Source: Planctomycetota bacterium (GTDB lineage Bacteria; Planctomycetota; Planctomycetia; Pirellulales; Pirellulaceae). From it: 40,847 bases of DNA. Below the pieces are notes generated by a model. That model did not search any database, was not told where the DNA came from, and saw nothing but the letters and a program-made list of their open reading frames with translations. Every line of letters starts with the position of its first letter. Position 1 is the first letter of the stretch. The position numbers and the translations under genes are program-made. This document shows, piece by piece, positions 19,501-28,698 of the stretch. The stretch spans positions 1 to 40,847 of the forward strand of contig CAUJKL010000820.1 in the NCBI GenBank assembly GCA_963204995.1, read 5' to 3'.

Positions 19501-21588
19501 ATGGTCCTGACGCAGCAAGAGCGAATGCTCAAGCTCAGCACGCCGCTGGGAGAAGATGTATTGCTGCTGACGGGCTTTACGGGCCAGGAGGAAATCTCGC
19601 GGCTGTTTCGCTTTCAATTGGAAATGATCTCGGACAACAACGGGATCGCGGCCGCGGATATCGTCGGTAAGAACGTCACGTTCAGTGTCGAGCTCAGTGA
19701 TGGATCGCCCCGGTTCTTCAACGGGTTCGTTAACCAGTTCGTCGCCGGCGACGAAGAACACGGTCGCCGCAACTACCGAGCCGAAGTCGTCCCCTGGCTG
19801 TGGTTCCTCACGCAAACGGCCGACTGCCGCCTGTTCCAGGATAAGACGATCAAGGACATCATCGAGACGATCTTCGGTGACTTGGGGTTCAGCGACTACA
19901 AGTTCGACCTCCAACTCGATCACAAGAAGTGGGAATACTGCGTCCAGTATCGCGAGACGGATTTCAACTTTGTATCCCGCTTGATGGAACAAGAGGGAGT
20001 TAGCTACTGGTTCAAGCACGCTGATGGTAAGCACGAGATGGTCATTTCTGATCACAAGGGTGCCTACTACGACTTGATCGAGAAAGAAGTCGAGTATCCG
20101 CCAAATGTTGGCGGTGTCTCGATTACCGATCACATTACCAGCTGGGAACACCGCTACGAGTTCCGGCCCGGTAAGTGGGCGCAGACGGACTACAACTTCA
20201 AGACGCCCAGCACCAACTTGATGTCGAGCGAGCCGAGCGTTGTTTCGCTGCCCGGCATCGACAAGTACGAGATCTATGACTATCCCGGCGAGTTTCCGGA
20301 TAAGGGCGTTGGCAAGACCGAGACCAAGCTCCGCATGGAAGAGGAAGAAGTCGCCCACGACATCGTACAGGCTTCGAGCCAATGCAAATCTTTCTCGCCG
20401 GGTGGCAAGTTCAAGATCACCGTCCACCGTTGCAGTAGCGAGGAGGGCAAGTCCTTCGCGGTCACGAAGATTCGCCATTCCGCCACCGAGCCGATGGCCT
20501 ACGAGACGGGCGGGTCCGCTGTTAACTCAGACTACAGTAACTCGTTCAGTTGCATTCCCGATTCGGTAGTCTTCCGTGCCGCGCGAATCACACCGAAACC
20601 GCTCGTTTCCGGCGTGCAAACGGCCGTCGTGACCGGGCCTGCTGGCGAAGAGATTTACACCGATGAGTTTGGTCGCGTGAAGGTCCAGTTCCACTGGGAC
20701 CGCGAGGGAAAGAAGGACGAGAACAGTTCATGCTGGATTCGTGTGTCACAGAACTGGGCCGGCAAGAATTGGGGGATTGTCTTCAACCCGCGGATCGGCC
20801 AGGAAGTGATCGTCGACTTCTTGGAAGGCGACCCCGACCGTCCGATCATCGTCGGTCGCGTCTACAACGCCACGAACATGCCTCCCTATGAACTGCCGGC
20901 GAATCAAACCCTCAGCGTTATCAAGTCGCGCAGCTCCAAAGAGGGTAGTCCGGAGAACTACAATGAAATTCGTCTCGAAGATAAGAAGGGCGAGGAGCAG
21001 GTCTTTATCCACGCGGAGAAGAATCAAGACATCGAAGTCGAAAATGATGAGACGCATTGGGTCGGGCACGATCGCACTAAGACGATCGACAACGACGAGT
21101 CTACAAGCATTGGCAACGATCGCCAGGAGGAGGTCGGCAACGACGAGTCCATTCAGATTGGGCACGACCGACGGGAAGTTGTCAAGAATGACGAGTCCAT
21201 CACGATCGAGGGCTTTTTTGCCAAGAGTGTTGGGAAAGATGCCACGATCAATATCGCCGGTAATCGAACTCAAAAGGTCGACAAGGAAGACAAATTGTCC
21301 GTTAGCAAGGGGCAAGCGATTAGTGTCGGCGAGGATCTGACGGTGTCTGTAACGGGTGGCAGGGCGGCTTCCGTCGAGAAGAACGATGGGTTGAGCGTGG
21401 GGAAGCAGCTAACGGTAGAAGCGGGGGATCAAATCGTCCTAAAAACTGGTGCAGCGCAGATCATAATGAAAAAGAACGGTGACATCTTAATCCAGGGCAA
21501 AAACATTAACCTCAAGGCGTCTGGAAAATTGACTGCCAAGGCCTCGTCCGATGTCGTCATTAAAGGCAGTAAGATTGCGGAGAACTAA
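19501..21588 (+). CDS. vgrG: T6SS spike protein VgrG (TssI)
   Basis: 695 residues. The gp27-like part (about 1-370) is recognisable from LFRFQLEMISDN, DFNFVSRLMEQEGVSYWF (about 156-173) and VFRAARITPKPLVSGVQTAV. The gp5 OB-fold follows with YTDEFGRVKVQFHWDREGK (about 387-405), CWIRVSQNWAG and GIVFNPRIGQEVIVDFLEGD, ending with DRPIIVGRVYNATN. The C-terminal beta-helix has many short repeats of the kind NDES-x-x-IGHDR. GGGAG (19489-19493) lies seven bases before the ATG. No extra toxin domain is fused; cargo is probably encoded by the downstream genes. Confidence 0.97.
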   Translation: MVLTQQERMLKLSTPLGEDVLLLTGFTGQEEISRLFRFQLEMISDNNGIAAADIVGKNVTFSVELSDGSPRFFNGFVNQFVAGDEEHGRRNYRAEVVPWLWFLTQTADCRLFQDKTIKDIIETIFGDLGFSDYKFDLQLDHKKWEYCVQYRETDFNFVSRLMEQEGVSYWFKHADGKHEMVISDHKGAYYDLIEKEVEYPPNVGGVSITDHITSWEHRYEFRPGKWAQTDYNFKTPSTNLMSSEPSVVSLPGIDKYEIYDYPGEFPDKGVGKTETKLRMEEEEVAHDIVQASSQCKSFSPGGKFKITVHRCSSEEGKSFAVTKIRHSATEPMAYETGGSAVNSDYSNSFSCIPDSVVFRAARITPKPLVSGVQTAVVTGPAGEEIYTDEFGRVKVQFHWDREGKKDENSSCWIRVSQNWAGKNWGIVFNPRIGQEVIVDFLEGDPDRPIIVGRVYNATNMPPYELPANQTLSVIKSRSSKEGSPENYNEIRLEDKKGEEQVFIHAEKNQDIEVENDETHWVGHDRTKTIDNDESTSIGNDRQEEVGNDESIQIGHDRREVVKNDESITIEGFFAKSVGKDATINIAGNRTQKVDKEDKLSVSKGQAISVGEDLTVSVTGGRAASVEKNDGLSVGKQLTVEAGDQIVLKTGAAQIIMKKNGDILIQGKNINLKASGKLTAKASSDVVIKGSKIAEN

Positions 21589-21704
21589 GGACCCGACTGC
21601 TGGGTTGTTTCGTCCACATTGGATCCAGGTCGACACTTCAGATTGCGGCAACCAATCAAGAGGCCGCATGGTTTACCCAAAAATTGCCTGAGCCGAGTAC
21701 CGCC

Positions 21705-22703
21705 ATGGAGCTGATCAACCGGACACCGTTCGCAGCGCAACACGTCATTACCATCGACCATACTGGGCGCGAGACGTTGCTGGCTGTCGTCAGGGCAACG
21801 TTTTCTTTAGCTGCAGACATGCGGACGACGGATGAGCAACCTCCGCTCGTTCCCGCTGATGAGTATCACGGCGAACCGGGCGCGAGCAGCGTAAAGTGTG
21901 CGAGTGATTTCATCTTACGCAAACCGAACACGGACATCATTCTTACCGGGTATGCCTACCCAGATTCACGGGATGACAGAAGTGTCGATGTGTCGCTAAA
22001 GTTCGCGACGCTCGAAAAGACTGTTCGAGTTTTCGGAGACCGAGCGTGGCAGAAACGTGGCGGCAAGTTTCGCTTAACGGAACCGCAAGCCTTTGATCGC
22101 ATGCCCCTCGTATATGAACGTGCATATGGTGGCGTCGACGAGTCAGAAGGGGGCTCATCAGCGTGGTGGCGAGAGAACCCGGTCGGATGCGGTTTCTGCA
22201 GACCCGGCTCTCAAAACGCAGATGGCCTTGCGGCACCGAATCTCGTCGCTCCAACAAGCACATATGACGATCCATTTGGGTCTCAGCAGACCAGTTGTTT
22301 TTCGTGGGTCGCCCCTAATTGGGAACCGCGGGTGTCCTACGCCGGCACATACGACGAAGAGTGGCGCGAAAACACGATGCCGCTGCTTCCTAATGACTTC
22401 AACTACCTGTATTACCAAGCCGCGCCTGCCGATCAAGTCTACCCAGGATACATTCGCGGCGAAGAAACGGTCCGAGTGAGCGGCGTTTCGCCGACGCAAC
22501 TGCTGGAGTTTACGGTGCCAAGAGTCTCGCTCGAGGCGGCGGTTACCCTCGGCGACGATTTGCTTACCCCTGACCTGCAATGCGACACAGTAATCATCGA
22601 TGCCGCCCAGCTTCAACTAACCTTGATTTGGCGCACGGTAGTCGACTTGCACGGTCGCACATCGGAGTTCTTTTGGGTGGCCATCGAAGGGGAGGTACTG
22701 TAA
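21705..22703 (+). CDS. DUF2169 family effector-loading protein
   Basis: 332 residues from the ATG at 21705; the frame extends to a TTG at 21684 but DUF2169 proteins begin with MELINRTPF-like sequence, as here. Family traits: the N-terminal LINRTPFAAQHVITIDHTGRE, a central DRMPLVYERAYGG (about 130-142) and a C-terminal beta-rich domain. DUF2169 proteins are common next to VgrG and PAAR-like effectors and are thought to act as loading adaptors. The stop overlaps the next start (TAATG), coupling it to the KAS-like protein. Confidence 0.85.
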   Translation: MELINRTPFAAQHVITIDHTGRETLLAVVRATFSLAADMRTTDEQPPLVPADEYHGEPGASSVKCASDFILRKPNTDIILTGYAYPDSRDDRSVDVSLKFATLEKTVRVFGDRAWQKRGGKFRLTEPQAFDRMPLVYERAYGGVDESEGGSSAWWRENPVGCGFCRPGSQNADGLAAPNLVAPTSTYDDPFGSQQTSCFSWVAPNWEPRVSYAGTYDEEWRENTMPLLPNDFNYLYYQAAPADQVYPGYIRGEETVRVSGVSPTQLLEFTVPRVSLEAAVTLGDDLLTPDLQCDTVIIDAAQLQLTLIWRTVVDLHGRTSEFFWVAIEGEVL

Positions 22704-23923
22704 TGACACTTGACCAACTTTCGGTTGTCATCACCGGCATGGGAATGCGAACCGCGGTTGGCAATACCGCTGTACAGAGTTGCGCCTCAGTCCGAGCTGG
22801 CATTAGTAGGTTCGCAGAGTGGCCCTATTTTTCCGCAGCCGCGGGCGATGCCGAGAGTGAAGACGAAGAGCCGAGCGGCGTTGTCGTATCCGCAATGTCA
22901 GACGATTTTGGCGACGAGCCCTGGACTGAGAAAGTGTTCGATGCGCTCATTGAGCCATTGCATGAGGCGCTTTGGGCCGCCAAACGCTACGATCTCTTGA
23001 CAAGTCGAAACCAATCAAGAATTGGAGTTTACTTGGCAACTCCCTGTGCCGATCGACTTCCAAGTGCACGGGACGAAGCCGCAGAGTTGGGGGCCGATGA
23101 AGAGGAGGACGAACTTGATGATATTCTGGATGAATCGGATCTTGAGGCGGGCAAGGTCGATCAGGACGAAGACGCGGCGTTTGACGGCGAAGACAGCTAT
23201 GAAGCGTTTCGCGTGGACGTGGTCGACTTCTTCGAAGACTTGCTCGGGAAGACGGCCATCAAGTTATTTCCGCTTGATCACGCGTCCGGACTGATCGCAA
23301 TTGCGCACGCGATAAACGATCTTGAGCGTGATGAAGTCGACCTTTGCCTCGTCGCCGGAATGGATTCTCTGCTAGATTCGCAGTACCTTGCAGAATTGTT
23401 TGAGCGTGGCGTCCTCAAGACGGAAGACACGAGTTCGGGTTTGATTCCTGGAGAAGCTGCTGCTGTTCTCGTGTTGGAACGGGAAGAGAATGCGGCAGCA
23501 CGTGGTGTCGCACCAATCGCGAAGGTGGCCTCCGTTGCCGTGGGTAAGGAAATCGACTCGTTAGACGAACAAGCTCCTCCGACGGGACGAGCGCTGACGC
23601 AGGTCTTGCGGGCCGCCGTGAAACAGGCAGGCGGTCCGGATCAATTCGGTGCAGTCTACGTCGATTTGACCGGCGAGCGTTCACGATTCCTAGAGTGGGC
23701 GTTAGTTGAGACAAGATGTATGCACGTGTTTCCGCGCGGGTGGCGCATCTATCACCCTGCGGACTGTCTCGGTGACGTCGGGGCTGCATTTGGAATTGTT
23801 GCCACAGTCTTAGCGGCCAGGGCGTTGCAGCGAGGTTACGCTCCGAGCAACGGTGTGCTCGTCTGTTCATCTTCACAGCGAGGTGAACGTTCCGCTGCCT
23901 GTTTGTTCAACATACCTTGAAAC
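22703..23923 (+). CDS. Beta-ketoacyl-synthase-fold protein lacking the catalytic triad (T6SS accessory)
   Basis: 406 residues starting at the TAATG overlap, with GGGGAGG (22689-22695) seven bases upstream. The thiolase/KAS fold is seen from the N-terminal VVITGMGMRTAVGNTAVQSC (9-28), the DHASGLIAIAHAIN helix (about 192-205) and the later PADCLGDVGAAFGIVATVLA block. By alignment with active KAS, the nucleophile Cys is His193, the first His is Thr323 and the second His is Asp358, so condensing activity is unlikely. An acidic insertion rich in Asp and Glu lies at about 115-160. KAS-like proteins occur beside DUF2169 and DUF4150 genes in T6SS effector clusters, where they may serve as scaffolds. 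Confidence 0.75.
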
Positions 23924-23933
23924 GAGGCGTGAT

Positions 23934-25355
23934 ATGCCTGCGACCGTGATCGTCAATTTCATGACCGTCGTCCACAAAACGAGTAACGGTATGGTTATGA
24001 TCTTTCCAGATGTATGCAAGACGCCGACGCCTGCAGGCCCTGTTCCGATTCCTTACCCGAATATCGCAATGTCGGTGGACACGGCGAACGGTACCAAGAC
24101 CGTCAAGTGCGACGGTCAGCCGATCATGATCAAGTCATCTTATTTCATGCAAAGTACCGGTGACGAGGCGGGAGCAGCCATGGGAGTTGTATCCAATCGA
24201 ATTAAAGGTAAAGCCTATCCGAAGATGTACTCCTTTGACGTCAAAGCTGAGGGCGAGAACGTATTTCGCCTTCTCGATATCATGCTGATGAACGGCGCTT
24301 CACCCACTAATACGCCACCGTCGCCTGAATTGCAGCCTCCATCCTTTGCGCTGGGTAACAGCCAGAGCCCAAAGAAACGAAAGATCAAAAGCGTAAAGTG
24401 GCGCAAGACGCAGGCTTGCTGTGGGGATGAAGTCAAACTCAACGTTAAAACCGAGAACCTATCCGGTAGAGTGATTAGCTTGGCAATCCGCCAACAACCG
24501 GGGAAGGGGGTTGCCGCCGGTCGAGTGCGGATGCAGAGCGAGAATGTCGATTTTCGTTGGATCGTGAGACGCGGACCTTATCGCAAAACCGTCAAGCTGG
24601 AAGGAAAGGCATCGGGCTACGGAAAGGCCGTTAGGTCTTCCAACAAACTGCTGGTCAATACCGTGGTGGATGTATCGGAAGAAAAGTTCAGTGAGAGTCG
24701 GACAACTCCAAAATACGTCCAGAAGAACATCCCCGGCAAGGGGCTCATCTGGGTAAAAACGACAACGAACTATGGTTGGGACGTGACTTACGGAATTGGC
24801 ATCAAACGAGGCGTCCTGCGCGTGAGGAAGATGGTGAAGTTTGAGTTGAAGAACGGGGCACAACTAACATCTGTACGCAAACGGGCGTGGGCCCGTGAGA
24901 TCCATCGTGTATGGGACAAGAAATGGAAGCTCCATCGAAAGAAGTGCAAGCGAGGAGACAGCTGCAATTGCCCCAATGACAACTGCTGTTGCATGTTTCC
25001 GGTGCGAATTCGCTGCGAGTGGGGAAGTGGACATGGAAAGAAAGTTGAACTACACAAGGGAGCTAACGACGCAAATGGCTGGGGTAGCGGCAATTGGTGG
25101 TACTCGCACAAATGGTGGGAAGGTCGTAAGAACGTCCCAAAGACTGTTCGAGCTCATGAGTTCGGGCATCTGATCGGTATGTATGACGAGTACCCGGCTG
25201 GTGCCTGCGATCCTGCTCGAAAGTTCACTAACGTACCAACTAGCATTATGAATGTTGGGAGTACGACCTACAGCCGACACATGCAGGACTTCCATGCGTG
25301 GTTCGAGAAGAAAACGAAGGGGCAAATTGGCGAGACCCTATTGCTCCGTTACTAG
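23934..25355 (+). CDS. PAAR-like (DUF4150) protein fused to a predicted metzincin-type zinc protease; T6SS effector
   Basis: 473 residues from ATG 23934, with GAGG seven bases upstream; the longer frame to 23853 overlaps the KAS-like gene. The N-terminal 110 residues match the DUF4150 PAAR-like tip (KTPTPAGPVPIPYPNIAMS at about 32-50, then GQPIMIKSSYFMQSTGDEAG). A basic, beta-rich middle leads to a Cys cluster (C338, C344, C346, C351-C353). The C-terminus has HEFGHLIGMYDEY with H408, E409, H412, G415 and D418 in the HExxHxxGxxD metzincin pattern, and a likely Met-turn around M439 (SIMN). This predicts a spike-tip toxin that cleaves proteins in a target cell or its envelope. Confidence 0.82.
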   Translation: MPATVIVNFMTVVHKTSNGMVMIFPDVCKTPTPAGPVPIPYPNIAMSVDTANGTKTVKCDGQPIMIKSSYFMQSTGDEAGAAMGVVSNRIKGKAYPKMYSFDVKAEGENVFRLLDIMLMNGASPTNTPPSPELQPPSFALGNSQSPKKRKIKSVKWRKTQACCGDEVKLNVKTENLSGRVISLAIRQQPGKGVAAGRVRMQSENVDFRWIVRRGPYRKTVKLEGKASGYGKAVRSSNKLLVNTVVDVSEEKFSESRTTPKYVQKNIPGKGLIWVKTTTNYGWDVTYGIGIKRGVLRVRKMVKFELKNGAQLTSVRKRAWAREIHRVWDKKWKLHRKKCKRGDSCNCPNDNCCCMFPVRIRCEWGSGHGKKVELHKGANDANGWGSGNWWYSHKWWEGRKNVPKTVRAHEFGHLIGMYDEYPAGACDPARKFTNVPTSIMNVGSTTYSRHMQDFHAWFEKKTKGQIGETLLLRY

Positions 25356-25387
25356 ACTGGGCAAGCATTTCCACACTCGACTAGTCA

Positions 25388-26386
25388 ATGCAAACCGTAT
25401 CCGACATGTCAGAAGCAATAATCCCAAGAGTCATTGTCCTTGCGACAGCGACTGTGGCAGTGCTTGCCGGCTGCAATGAAGTCGATTCGGTCGCACAGCG
25501 GCCACCGGAACTGTCGATAAAGAAACTTACACCTCAACCAGTGAGAGTAAGAAGCATGGATCCGTGGTATCTGACTCATAATTGTGACTTGGGCGAGGGG
25601 GAGGTATCGGTCACGCTCTACCCCGCCGGCGATAGTAGTGTGTTCGTGACTCAAAACTGGCAAGACAAGCAAGAAATAGGCCACTACAAGCACAAGCTAT
25701 CAGGGCAGGCTTGTCAGCCAATCCGCGATGCGTTGCGAGCAACGAATTACACGCGTCTTGCATCGAAGGAAGATCTCGCACCGGAAACGGCTACGATGGA
25801 CTTCGGGGAGGGAATCGCCGGTGAGCTACCCACGGTTGTGGTGTGGGCCCTGCCCGATGTGCCGCAGCCGATAAGTCAAGTCGCGATGCAAATCCGTCCG
25901 CTGATCGATGAAGTTGTGAAATACCCACTTCGGACGTTGCGCGGCAGCGCAAAGCTTGATTCCCCAACTATCCCAACCGGTGATCCTCTACAATTGGAAA
26001 TCGTCCTTAGCAATTGTGGTATCGAAACGCTAGAACTTCACACTCCGACCAATGCGTCGAGCGACGGATTGATTCGCCTCGCACTGACGCTCGCCAAAGA
26101 TAAGCCCGAGCAGCTGCTTACCGAAAAGGACGTGGATGAAGTCGAAATAGCACGGAACGAAATTCGGATAGTGTCTGCAGATGGCACTGTGATTCGCGAG
26201 GCTCCCGCCATAACTGTTCTGCGTGCTGACGAGGAGTTAAGGCTCCGGGTACAAAAGTCCGGCTACCTGGCGCCAGGCAATTATAGAGCCGTAGTTAAGT
26301 TCTCGTGCGCGGCTGGTCCCATTCCAGCAGAACGCACGATTGAGGGAACGCTGACCATGAAGCTAGACAGATTCGAAGTCCAGTAA
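25388..26386 (+). CDS. Predicted lipoprotein, candidate immunity protein for the metzincin effector
   Basis: 332 residues. The N-terminus is a lipoprotein signal: hydrophobic VIVLATATVAVLAGC with a lipobox LAGC, the lipidated Cys at residue 29 (residue 23 if the ATG at 25406 is used). The mature part shows no family I know; residues about 185-332 are beta-rich, with an Ig-like look (SPTIPTGDPLQLEIVLSNCG, then LAPGNYRAVVKFSCAAG). It begins 32 bases after the effector stop, same strand. Periplasmic lipoprotein immunity directly behind an envelope-acting T6SS toxin is a common arrangement, hence the inference; the sequence gives no direct proof. Confidence 0.7.
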   Translation: MQTVSDMSEAIIPRVIVLATATVAVLAGCNEVDSVAQRPPELSIKKLTPQPVRVRSMDPWYLTHNCDLGEGEVSVTLYPAGDSSVFVTQNWQDKQEIGHYKHKLSGQACQPIRDALRATNYTRLASKEDLAPETATMDFGEGIAGELPTVVVWALPDVPQPISQVAMQIRPLIDEVVKYPLRTLRGSAKLDSPTIPTGDPLQLEIVLSNCGIETLELHTPTNASSDGLIRLALTLAKDKPEQLLTEKDVDEVEIARNEIRIVSADGTVIREAPAITVLRADEELRLRVQKSGYLAPGNYRAVVKFSCAAGPIPAERTIEGTLTMKLDRFEVQ

Positions 26387-26427
26387 CCACCCCGAATTCA
26401 CACCCAACCGCATTCAGGGAGAGTCGT

Positions 26428-26850
26428 ATGATCGATACCGTGTCAGAGCTTGTGAAACATAGCATCACTTTCCGAGCGACGGTGACAGAAGTTCTCCATT
26501 CCGGGGAAATTCAAGTTAGGCGGGTCGGCCAGTTTAACTCGTCTGTCTTATGCGATTTTTTGCAGACAGCAGATCGTCCGTTGATCGAGCTCGTAGCCAG
26601 TGACGTTGTCTTAGTCTTGGCACCGGAATCCGTAGATGAAAAAGGGGTGATACTTGGTCGCATCGGACCTTATAAGCGACCACACAATGATCACTTGCAG
26701 ATTGATGCCAAAGAGTCACTAACGCTGAAGTGTGGCGACGCGATGCTCAAACTCCGAGCAGATGGCAAAGTGTTGAGCAAAGGAGTCGAGATCGCATCGG
26801 TAGCGAAAGGAACAAACCGGATTAAGGGCGGGTCGGTACAGGTCAACTAA
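26428..26850 (+). CDS. DUF6484-like T6SS accessory protein
   Basis: 140 residues, preceded by AGGGAGAG about five bases from the ATG. The N-terminal half is beta-rich, OB-like (VLVLAPESVDEKGVILGRIG at about 61-80). The C-terminal half resembles a VgrG-type beta-helix piece, LTLKCGDAMLKLRADGKVLS, and ends in NRIKGGSVQVN, the ending I associate with DUF6484 proteins found beside vgrG and TIGR02270 genes. The likely role is as a VgrG-related stabiliser or adaptor of the spike; biochemical function is unknown. Confidence 0.72.
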   Translation: MIDTVSELVKHSITFRATVTEVLHSGEIQVRRVGQFNSSVLCDFLQTADRPLIELVASDVVLVLAPESVDEKGVILGRIGPYKRPHNDHLQIDAKESLTLKCGDAMLKLRADGKVLSKGVEIASVAKGTNRIKGGSVQVN

Positions 26851-26860
26851 GGATATCCTG

Positions 26861-27460
26861 ATGTTCGTTGCCGTTAGCAAGTACTTGATCGACATTTTAG
26901 AAGAACACTTTGAAGAGACAGCCATTTTATGGGAACGCCGCCGCAGTGCTGTGAGCGATCCTTTGTATTCCGTAATCGCTATTGGGCGCCTAGACGAGCG
27001 GATGGAAGCCCATGTCGACGGTCTGATACTTGGCGAACAACACGCCAGGCCCATTTTGGAAGAAGGCATCGGCGGCGACGAGGCGTCCGTCATATTCGCG
27101 GCAGCTTATGTTTTGTTGCGGTTGCAAGATCAGGCTGCGGCCGACCTGGTGATGGATACTCTGATGGAAGCTCAAGACGAACAAGTCGACGGTCTGCGGC
27201 AAGCGTTGTCTCAAGGGCCGCTCGATCTGGTCGGAGAACGCTTGAAGGAAATGTACCAGTCAGGGCCGTCCAGGCTCGCGGTAGTTGCGGCCGAAGTTTT
27301 TGCGAGCCACGGTCGCCTGCACGTAACGGCCAGTCGGTTGAGAAAGTTCTACGATGACGATGATCCGGAGATCCGGCAGGCAGCGTGGCGCATTACCGCG
27401 TTGGTTGGGATGGAGATCACGTCGCAAATTGACGTGACAAACTCATGCGCGCGGTATTGA
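26861..27460 (+). CDS. N-terminal half of a TIGR02270-type T6SS accessory protein
   Basis: 199 residues. The opening helix IDILEEHFEETAILWERRR (about 10-28), then YSVIAIGRLDERMEAHVDGL (about 36-55), is the start of the TIGR02270 family found in T6SS effector clusters. The remainder is HEAT-like helical repeats. Family members are about 400 residues; this one stops half way, and the matching C-terminal half is in the next gene behind an FHA domain. The two genes overlap by 16 bases in different frames. It is probably functional as a separate subunit, since both halves keep intact frames. Confidence 0.7.
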   Translation: MFVAVSKYLIDILEEHFEETAILWERRRSAVSDPLYSVIAIGRLDERMEAHVDGLILGEQHARPILEEGIGGDEASVIFAAAYVLLRLQDQAAADLVMDTLMEAQDEQVDGLRQALSQGPLDLVGERLKEMYQSGPSRLAVVAAEVFASHGRLHVTASRLRKFYDDDDPEIRQAAWRITALVGMEITSQIDVTNSCARY

Positions 27461-28668
27461 AAGTCGCTGACGGGCCTTACGAAGGCCGAACCGTGTTGCT
27501 CCAGACGGGACAGTCGGTGAAGGTGGGCCGCACCGAATGGGCGGATTTCAGCTTGCCTCACGACAACCGGATATCGAGCGTTCACTTCGCGGTTGAGTGC
27601 GAGCGCCAGCGATGTGTCGTCCGAGACTTGGACAGCACCAACGGTACAGTGGTGAATGGTGTGGCGGTGATCGAGACCGAGTTGCAAGACGGCGATGTGA
27701 TCGTTGCCGGGAACACTCGATTCGAGGTGACGGTCGAACTCACGGCGTCTGTCTTTGATCTCGATCCCATTAGTTCCGTCGACGCAACGCCCGACGATAA
27801 CAATTCTGCCCGCGCGATCACGGAGTCGCCTTCGACTTCTCAGGAGCCGTCAGAGCCTTCGCAGGTAATTCCAGTGCCGATCGTGTCCGAGCATGCTTCG
27901 CGCCGCTCGATTGATGGCGCTGCCTTGCTGACGGTAGTTGACAAGCCGCTGATGTCACCCGCATTGATGCTGGCGGCCCAGTCGGAACGGCCTTACGCCG
28001 CGGCTCTCCAAGATCCCGATGCCGATGTACGACGCGAAGCGCTGCACGCAGCTGCTTGGAGCGGGGAGAGGTGGTTGTTGGAGTATTGCCGCAGCTTGGC
28101 CAACGAGCCGAAACTCGAACACTGGGACGCCATGCATCTCCTGGCAATTCTTGGTGAACCATCCGATCTGGAACGCATCGTCAGAATCGGACGGACGGCG
28201 AAACTTGGCAGTCGTCGGTTCGCGATCTATGCCTCCTACGGTCACCCCCGAGTGATTCGCGACTTGTTGGTGGCCCTGGAAAACAAAGATGTCAACACGG
28301 CCGTGGCGGCTGGCGTGGCTTTTACCAAGATCACGGGAGCCGACATCGATTCCGAAGAACGCGTTGCGTTGCAGCCGGAAGACGGCAGCGAGCCGGACGA
28401 ATTTGAACAAGAGTTTCTGGACGAGGCTTTCTTGCCGAACCCCAAGCTTGCCCAACAACATTGGTCAAAGATCAAGGACCGCTTTGCTGAGGGAACTCGC
28501 TGGCGACGGGGACTCAACATTACCGGCGACCGCAGCTTGAGTTGCCTTGATCAGCTCGATATGGAAGCGCGATGGGAGGTCTGCCTCCGTTGTCGGTACG
28601 TAGGTTTATCGAGCCCAATCTTGGCAGAAGCGCTTCGACTTACAAATCCGCGAGGAAAGAAGGTATGA
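27445..28668 (+). CDS. FHA domain fused to the C-terminal half of a TIGR02270-type protein
   Basis: 407 residues. An FHA phosphothreonine-binding domain fills residues 1-98: KVGRTEWADFSLPHDNRISS (26-45) with the conserved GR, SxxH (SSVH) and the DSTNGTVVNG loop (about 62-71). A Ser/Thr/Pro linker (about 110-145) follows. Residues about 170-400 are helical repeats ending in the TIGR02270 C-terminal pattern: AGVAFTKITGADIDSEE, then LPNPKLAQQHWSKIKDRFAE and GTRW. FHA proteins often read threonine phosphorylation in T6SS control, and the Thr-bearing repeats in TssM are a possible ligand. No Ser/Thr kinase is present in this window. Confidence 0.85.
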   Translation: MRAVLKVADGPYEGRTVLLQTGQSVKVGRTEWADFSLPHDNRISSVHFAVECERQRCVVRDLDSTNGTVVNGVAVIETELQDGDVIVAGNTRFEVTVELTASVFDLDPISSVDATPDDNNSARAITESPSTSQEPSEPSQVIPVPIVSEHASRRSIDGAALLTVVDKPLMSPALMLAAQSERPYAAALQDPDADVRREALHAAAWSGERWLLEYCRSLANEPKLEHWDAMHLLAILGEPSDLERIVRIGRTAKLGSRRFAIYASYGHPRVIRDLLVALENKDVNTAVAAGVAFTKITGADIDSEERVALQPEDGSEPDEFEQEFLDEAFLPNPKLAQQHWSKIKDRFAEGTRWRRGLNITGDRSLSCLDQLDMEARWEVCLRCRYVGLSSPILAEALRLTNPRGKKV

Positions 28669-28681
28669 TTCAAGCACAGTG

Positions 28682-28693
28682 AAAGGAGGTGAT
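28682..28693 (+). promoter_or_regulatory. Full-length consensus Shine-Dalgarno sequence
   Basis: AAAGGAGGTGAT is a 12-base perfect complement to the usual bacterial 16S rRNA 3' end. It ends five bases before the ATG at 28699 (GGAGG itself is nine bases away) and decides that start over the TTG at 28693. No other gene in the window has a site this strong. Confidence 0.9.
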
Positions 28694-28698
28694 TGCGA

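Noticed and set aside
19438-20478. 346-residue minus-strand frame opposite vgrG
   Set aside because: Antisense to the VgrG gp27 domain; no domain of its own.
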